Shown piece after piece: positions 53,739-58,610 of a stretch of 58,610 nt of DNA; position 1 is the first letter of the stretch; every line of letters begins with the position of its first letter. This DNA comes from Bacteroidota bacterium. Its GTDB lineage: Bacteria > Bacteroidota > Bacteroidia > Chitinophagales > JADIYW01. The stretch spans positions 1-58,610 of the forward strand of contig JAQBNI010000110.1 in the NCBI GenBank assembly GCA_028288625.1, written 5' to 3'. A model generated the notes under the pieces. That model saw only the letters and a list, made by a program, of their open reading frames with translations. It was not told the origin of the DNA and did no database searches. The position numbers and the translations under genes are program-made.

Positions 53739-56700
53739 ATGGAAATCGACGAAAGACCAGGATTAAAGAACGAAATATTACGTGAATTCGGGATCACAAC
53801 ATTTGCGATCAAGAACAGGACCAGCGTCTATATTTTTACCCTGCTGATGTGTATCATGGGCGTGATCGCTTATATCGGTATGCCGCGCGAAAGCTATCCT
53901 GAAATTGTACAGCCTACTATCATTGTAAGTCTTGTTTATCCCGGAAATTCTCCGAAGGATATTGAAAATTTAGTAACTCGTCCGGTTGAAAAACAGATCA
54001 ACACATTAAACGGTATCAAAAAATTATCTTCTACTTCCATGCAGGATTACACGATCATCATCGTGGAATTCGAAGGGAATAAAAATGTAGACAAAGCATT
54101 ACAGGAAGTAAAAGATAAAATTGCAAAAGCAAAAAATGATCTTCCGTCAGATCTTACCAAGGAACCTACCATTACACAGGTGGATTTTTCACAATTCCCG
54201 ATCATGAATATCAATCTATCGGGAGATTATTCGAATGACCAGTTAAAGGAATATGCAGATCTATTAAAAGATAGAATTGAAAAAATTCCGGAAATATCTG
54301 AAGTAGATATTAAAGGCTTGCTCGATAAACAGGTTTTAATAAAATGCGATCCGGATAAAATGCAAACGCTGAATGTCGGGTTTTACGATATCGATCAAAC
54401 CATGCAGCAGGAAAATGTAACGATGAGCGGCGGCGACTTGTTAAGTGACGGAACGCGCAGGAATGTAAGGGTTGTCGGGCAGTTTACTAATCTCGACCAG
54501 ATCAGGAATTTAATTGTGCGCCGCGATAACGGAAACATTGTTTATCTCCGGGATTTTGCGACTGTTGAATTTACACAGGCGGACCGCGATAGCTATGCGC
54601 GCATGGACGGCAAGCCTGTAGTAACGTTGGAAGTAAAAAAACAAGGCGGTAAAAATATGGTGACGGCTGTAGAACAAGTCGATACCATATTGTCGGAAAT
54701 GAAAAAAAATAAATTGCCGAAGGATCTCAAGATCGTGATCACGGGCGATATGTCGCAGCAGACAGAGCATCTCGTTAACGAACTCGCCAATCACATTTTA
54801 CTGGGAATTATTTTAGTGATCTTAGTGATCTTATTTTTTCTCGGATTACAAAACGCATTGTTTGTCGGAATTGCGATTCCTGTTTCCATGCTCATTGGTT
54901 TTGCCATTTTAAACTTTCTCGACATTACACTAAACATGATGGTGCTCTTTTCACTGATTCTCGTTTTGGGAATGCTTGTGGATGATGGTATCGTCGTCAT
55001 AGAAAATATTTATCGATTGCATTCAAAAGGAATGGAATTAAAAGAAGCGGCGAAATACGGAACCGGTGAAGTTGCTTATCCCGTAATTTCTTCAACACTC
55101 ACAACACTTGCTGCATTTGTGCCGTTGCTATTCTGGAAATCCACCATGGGTTCGTTTATGAAATTCCTGCCGCTCACGATGATGTTCACGATGACCGCCT
55201 CATTATTTGTGGCAATGGTCGTAAATCCTGCGTTAGCCTCTCAATTTTTAAAGATCGAAACGGGAAAAACAGTGTATAATGAAAGACGTTTTTGGGGAAC
55301 AGTGATCGGGTTAGTGATTGTTGGCGTTGCTTTGACCATTATTGGTCATGCAACAAAAACTTCCATGTATGTCGGCTTCGGATCATTTGCTATTCTTGTT
55401 GCGTTTCTTTTTATTTTGAATCGCTATGTACTTGACAGAGCTTCGCATTGGTTCCAGAATCATGTGCTCGTAAAATTTGAACACGGATATGCCTCTTTCA
55501 TCAAATCATCTTTAAAAGGGAAAAGACCTCTTGCATTTTTTATCGGGATAATTTTGCTGATGGTGTTATCTATTGCATTTTATTTTGGCAGCAACCCGAA
55601 AATTGTTTTCTTCCCTGAAGGCGATCCAAAATATGTAAACGTATTTATTGAAATGCCGATCGGTACGGATATCGAAGAAACCTACAGCATGACGAAACTC
55701 GTGGAGAAAGAGGTTACGGAAGTATTAAAGCCGAACAAATCAGTTGTTGAAGCGGTGCTTGCGCAAGTTGGGAAAGGTACGGCAGACCAGATGTCGGGTC
55801 CGGGTTCTAACATCGGCGTATCTCCGCAAAAATCAAGGTTGATCATTACGTTCGTTGAGTTTCAGCAGCGTCATGGCGTATCAACAGCAAAAATAATGGA
55901 AGACATTCGCGAGCGCGTAAAATTAATTCCGGGCGCAATTATTTCTGTTGGAAAAGATCCGACAGGTCCGCCTGTGGGTTATCCAATAAGCATTGAAGTA
56001 AGCGGGGAAGATTATGAAACATTGGTTCAGGTTTCTGATAAAGTGAAAAAATATTTATCGGATATGAATGTCCCGGGCGTTGAACATTTAAAATCGGATG
56101 TTGAAGCAGGGAAGCCGGAAATGCTGGTGTCCGTGAACCGCGATGCAGCACGCCGTTATGGAATTTCAACAATACAGGTTGCTGCAGAAATACGCACGGC
56201 TTTATATGGCAGAGAAATTTCAAAGTACAAAGAAGGCAAGGATGATTATCCGATCATCGCGCGCTTTTCGGATGTGAAACGATATGATCTACAGGCTTTG
56301 CTCAACAAAAAAATTACTTTCCAGCATCCGCAATTGGGGATCTGGCTGGGCGTACCGATGAGCGATGTGGTGACCGTTGATTATACCAGTGGTTACGGTT
56401 CAATCAAGCGACTCGACATGAACCGCGTGATCACTATTTATTCCAACATTAAAAAAGGCTACTCAGCAACAAGCATTTTAGCGCAATACAAACGCGAATT
56501 AAAAAATTTAAATCTTCCTGATGGTTATGCAGTAACGATCACGGGCGAATCGCAGGAACAGGCAGCCACTATGGCATTCATGCAGAAAGCGATGCTCATT
56601 GCAATATTTTTAATTTTCCTGATCATCATCACGCAATTCAATTCATTGCAGTGGCCGTTCATTATTTTGTTTACCGTTGCATTAAGCACGATCGGCGTAT

Positions 56701-57215
56701 TTTTAGGATTGGGAATTTTCAGAATGGAATTTGTTGTGCTGATGACAAGTATTGGAATTATTGCACTTGCAGGAGTTGTGGTAAAGAATGCAATCGTATT
56801 GATTGACTTTTCGGAATTATTGAAACAGCGGAAGCGCGTGGAGTTAGGTTTGCCCGAAGGATCTACATTAACCATCGATACCTTACGAAGTATTTATGAA
56901 GAAACAGGAAGAACAAGATTGCGACCGGTGATACTGACTGCTTTAACTGCTGTACTCGGGTTGATACCGCTGGCGATCGGGTTAAACTTTAACTTCTTTA
57001 CTTTATTTACTGAATACAATCCGCAAATTTATTTTGGCGGCGACAGCGTTGCTTTTTGGAGCCCGTTAGCGTGGACAGTAATTTTCGGATTAACCTTCGC
57101 TACATTCTTAACGCTCGTGGTATTACCGTCTTTATGCTTGCTTGTAGATATCACCATGCAAAAATTAAAACGTGAAAAATTGATCGTTACAGACACTAAC
57201 AAAACTGTGCAATAA
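53739..57215 (+). CDS. RND efflux transporter permease (AcrB-like), extended
   Basis: 1158 residues, about 100 longer than AcrB. The proton-relay motif GMLVDDGIVVIEN (TM4) and its partner VVVKNAIVLIDF (TM10) are present. The porter-domain start RPVEKQINTLNGIKKLSS is conserved. The extra length includes two hydrophobic segments between TM6 and TM7 (WGTVIGLVIVGVALTIIG and FGSFAILVAFLFILN), which would give 14 helices. It should pump out hydrophobic compounds with the adaptor and TolC encoded upstream. Confidence 0.92.
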   Translation: MEIDERPGLKNEILREFGITTFAIKNRTSVYIFTLLMCIMGVIAYIGMPRESYPEIVQPTIIVSLVYPGNSPKDIENLVTRPVEKQINTLNGIKKLSSTSMQDYTIIIVEFEGNKNVDKALQEVKDKIAKAKNDLPSDLTKEPTITQVDFSQFPIMNINLSGDYSNDQLKEYADLLKDRIEKIPEISEVDIKGLLDKQVLIKCDPDKMQTLNVGFYDIDQTMQQENVTMSGGDLLSDGTRRNVRVVGQFTNLDQIRNLIVRRDNGNIVYLRDFATVEFTQADRDSYARMDGKPVVTLEVKKQGGKNMVTAVEQVDTILSEMKKNKLPKDLKIVITGDMSQQTEHLVNELANHILLGIILVILVILFFLGLQNALFVGIAIPVSMLIGFAILNFLDITLNMMVLFSLILVLGMLVDDGIVVIENIYRLHSKGMELKEAAKYGTGEVAYPVISSTLTTLAAFVPLLFWKSTMGSFMKFLPLTMMFTMTASLFVAMVVNPALASQFLKIETGKTVYNERRFWGTVIGLVIVGVALTIIGHATKTSMYVGFGSFAILVAFLFILNRYVLDRASHWFQNHVLVKFEHGYASFIKSSLKGKRPLAFFIGIILLMVLSIAFYFGSNPKIVFFPEGDPKYVNVFIEMPIGTDIEETYSMTKLVEKEVTEVLKPNKSVVEAVLAQVGKGTADQMSGPGSNIGVSPQKSRLIITFVEFQQRHGVSTAKIMEDIRERVKLIPGAIISVGKDPTGPPVGYPISIEVSGEDYETLVQVSDKVKKYLSDMNVPGVEHLKSDVEAGKPEMLVSVNRDAARRYGISTIQVAAEIRTALYGREISKYKEGKDDYPIIARFSDVKRYDLQALLNKKITFQHPQLGIWLGVPMSDVVTVDYTSGYGSIKRLDMNRVITIYSNIKKGYSATSILAQYKRELKNLNLPDGYAVTITGESQEQAATMAFMQKAMLIAIFLIFLIIITQFNSLQWPFIILFTVALSTIGVFLGLGIFRMEFVVLMTSIGIIALAGVVVKNAIVLIDFSELLKQRKRVELGLPEGSTLTIDTLRSIYEETGRTRLRPVILTALTAVLGLIPLAIGLNFNFFTLFTEYNPQIYFGGDSVAFWSPLAWTVIFGLTFATFLTLVVLPSLCLLVDITMQKLKREKLIVTDTNKTVQ

Positions 57216-57226
57216 TTGAAGAGAAT

Positions 57227-58057
57227 TTAAGGGAGAATTTCAATTTCAAAAATAAGGACTGAATTAGCAGGAATTTTTCCGACTTCCCTGTCGCCATAAC
57301 TTAAGCGACTCGGAATGATAAGTGTTCCGGCATCTCCATAAAAAAAATCGCGGATTCCTTTATCCAAACCGTCGATCACTTGTTTTTTTCCCACAATGAA
57401 CGACAATGGTTCCTTCCTTTCGTACGAGTTATCAAATACTTTCCCGGAGGTCAGCTTGCCGGTATAATGAATCTTTATTGTATCGTTTTCCTTCACGGGT
57501 TTTCCGGTTCCTTGTTGTTTCCGCACAAACCAGTTTCCATATTCATCACGCACACAATCATGCAAATCATTATTTGTGATGTAATCCAGAATAGCCAATG
57601 AATCTAAAACCATCTGCTGTTTATATTGCTCGTTTTTATCAAATAAATAAACATCCTTTCTTTTAAAGTCTATCAGGTATAAATTGAAAGTGTAATATTT
57701 TTTTTTGCTGCCATTGCTGTCCGCAAGGTCAGAAGGAATAACTACCATGGCAGAATCGCCCTTGCCCATGAACGCAAATATTTCTGTCACATCCGCTTTC
57801 TTTTCCGGCTTTTTGAAATCCATTTCTACGCCGATCTTTGCGTCGAATATTTTTGTATTGAAAATTTCCTTGTTGTTAAGTCCGAATTTTTGTAAATGCA
57901 TCCAGATATGATCGCCGTAAACAGGTTTTTCTTTCGAAGTATCGCACGTATATATCTTATAATAAATACCTGATGCTGTGTGTTTCCATCCTTTTTTATG
58001 GAATGAAAATAATGCAGCAGGGATAATAAAAAATAATATGATAATCAATTTTTTCAT
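57227..58057 (-). CDS. FKBP-type peptidyl-prolyl isomerase, periplasmic
   Basis: 276 residues from the ATG at 58057. A signal peptide (about 1-20) leads to a first region with weak FKBP-like spacing (PVYGDHIWMHLQ, KGDSAMVVIPSD) and then a complete FKBP domain at the C-terminus: DTIKIHYTGKLTSGKVFDNS, VIDGLDKGIRDF, LIIPSRLSYGD and VLIFEIEIL. It should speed proline isomerisation during envelope protein folding. The gene is convergent with the RND gene (11 bp gap). Confidence 0.88.
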   Translation of the reverse strand: MKKLIIILFFIIPAALFSFHKKGWKHTASGIYYKIYTCDTSKEKPVYGDHIWMHLQKFGLNNKEIFNTKIFDAKIGVEMDFKKPEKKADVTEIFAFMGKGDSAMVVIPSDLADSNGSKKKYYTFNLYLIDFKRKDVYLFDKNEQYKQQMVLDSLAILDYITNNDLHDCVRDEYGNWFVRKQQGTGKPVKENDTIKIHYTGKLTSGKVFDNSYERKEPLSFIVGKKQVIDGLDKGIRDFFYGDAGTLIIPSRLSYGDREVGKIPANSVLIFEIEILP

Positions 58058-58114
58058 CTGCATGCAAAATAAAACATTCAAAATCAATTTATGTTATTTT
58101 CACCGAGCTTAAAT

Positions 58115-58122
58115 TATATTTG
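58115..58122 (+). promoter_or_regulatory. -7 promoter element for the phosphatase gene
   Basis: TATATTTG matches TAnnTTTG, 57 bp before the ATG at 58180. Confidence 0.45.
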
Positions 58123-58179
58123 TAAAGTGATAATGCGGGTATTGACGATCAGCCCTCTATCTTCAAAATGTATTCCATC

Positions 58180-58610
58180 ATGAAAGTTTTAATGGTTTGT
58201 TCAGGAAATATTTGCCGTTCTCCGCTTGCGGAAGGAATTTTAAAACGAAAATGCGCGCAAAAGAAACTGGATTGGTTTATCGACAGCGCCGGAACAAACA
58301 AATGGAATACAGGATCGCCACCCGATAACCGCTCTATTGAAATCGCAGCAAAAAACGGGATCGATATTACAGCACAATGCGCGCGCAGTGTGCGAAGTTC
58401 GGATTATGAAGAATTCGACCTGATTTTTGCTATGGATGTTTCTAATTACCGCAGCCTTATGCAATGGGCGTTGGACAAAGAAGAAGAAAGCAAGGTGAAA
58501 ATGATCATGGATGAAACTCATCCCGGTGAAAATAAAAGCATTCCTGATCCTTATTTTGACAACAACGGTTTTAGTATTTTTTATGAAATGCTGGATAAAG
58601 CTTGTGATGA
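58180..58610 (+). CDS. Low-molecular-weight protein-tyrosine phosphatase, 3' end missing
   Basis: The frame runs off the window after 143 codons of a usual ~155. The P-loop VCSGNICRSP has the C-x5-R signature right at the N-terminus, and the general-acid aspartate is in IPDPYFD. The ATG at 58180 (MKVLMVCSGN) puts the P-loop at the usual place; an in-frame ATG at 58168 is the alternative. The enzyme dephosphorylates tyrosine, in many bacteria on capsule-controlling kinases. The polysaccharide operon at 31909-37335 is not adjacent and has no kinase gene. Confidence 0.88.
   Translation, partial: MKVLMVCSGNICRSPLAEGILKRKCAQKKLDWFIDSAGTNKWNTGSPPDNRSIEIAAKNGIDITAQCARSVRSSDYEEFDLIFAMDVSNYRSLMQWALDKEEESKVKMIMDETHPGENKSIPDPYFDNNGFSIFYEMLDKACD

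Overview
The window looks like a chromosomal stretch from a member of the Bacteroidota, probably close to Chitinophagales or Sphingobacteriales. Evidence: a type IX secretion C-terminal sorting domain (20439-21725); outer-membrane and lipoprotein families typical of the phylum (a DUF5686/CarboxypepD-reg-like protein, WG repeats, many Cys-Lys-Lys lipoproteins); almost no Shine-Dalgarno sequences; and the TAnnTTTG -7 promoter element just ahead of many genes. All genes are chromosomal in character. I saw no tRNA or rRNA gene, no CRISPR array, no phage and no intact insertion sequence.

Layout. 1-4236: the end of a flexirubin/aryl-polyene-type pigment operon (aromatic amino acid ammonia-lyase, ketoreductase, ketosynthase, acyl carrier protein, LpxL-like acyltransferase). 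4414-13266: an outer-membrane DUF5686 protein, a TPR protein, Xaa-Pro aminopeptidase, two small lipoproteins, recO, prfA, a DUF5684 membrane protein and a short-chain dehydrogenase. 13398-19992: a YceI protein, an MsbA-like ABC exporter, rbfA, a LolC/E-like permease, an unknown secreted protein and guaB. 20088-27938: small unknowns, a T9SS cargo protein, a DUF2147 protein, a two-part glycosyltransferase, recR, a sodium/solute symporter and a LOG-family protein. 28096-31905: a gene remnant, an M23 peptidase, a thiol peroxidase and a SpoIIE-type phosphatase. 31909-37335 (minus): a surface-polysaccharide operon (aminotransferase, secreted protein, Wzx flippase, Wzz-like protein, O-antigen ligase). 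37626-46428: a flavin monooxygenase, a WG-repeat protein, glyS and three tandem paralogous endonuclease/exonuclease/phosphatase lipoproteins. 46482-49315 (minus): a putative cell-wall amino-sugar recycling pair, a MurU-like nucleotidyltransferase and an AmgK-like kinase fused to a RapZ C-terminal domain, with a HEPN-like gene between them. 49343-57215: an MDR oxidoreductase facing a TetR-TolC-MFP-RND efflux operon. 57227-58610: an FKBP isomerase and the start of a low-molecular-weight phosphotyrosine phosphatase.

The most unusual signal is not a gene. Many intergenic gaps hold short arrays, most about 28 bp long, of four or five degenerate 7-nt units; a second class has 8-nt units. The word differs between loci but the period is kept. 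Several arrays run into stop codons or sit immediately before start codons, usually with the G-poor strand as the sense strand, giving G-free leaders of 50-65 nt. They resemble in form the heptanucleotide STRR repeats known from cyanobacteria. A separate pair of 89-bp units made of nested palindromes lies in the divergent promoter region at 37361-37537.
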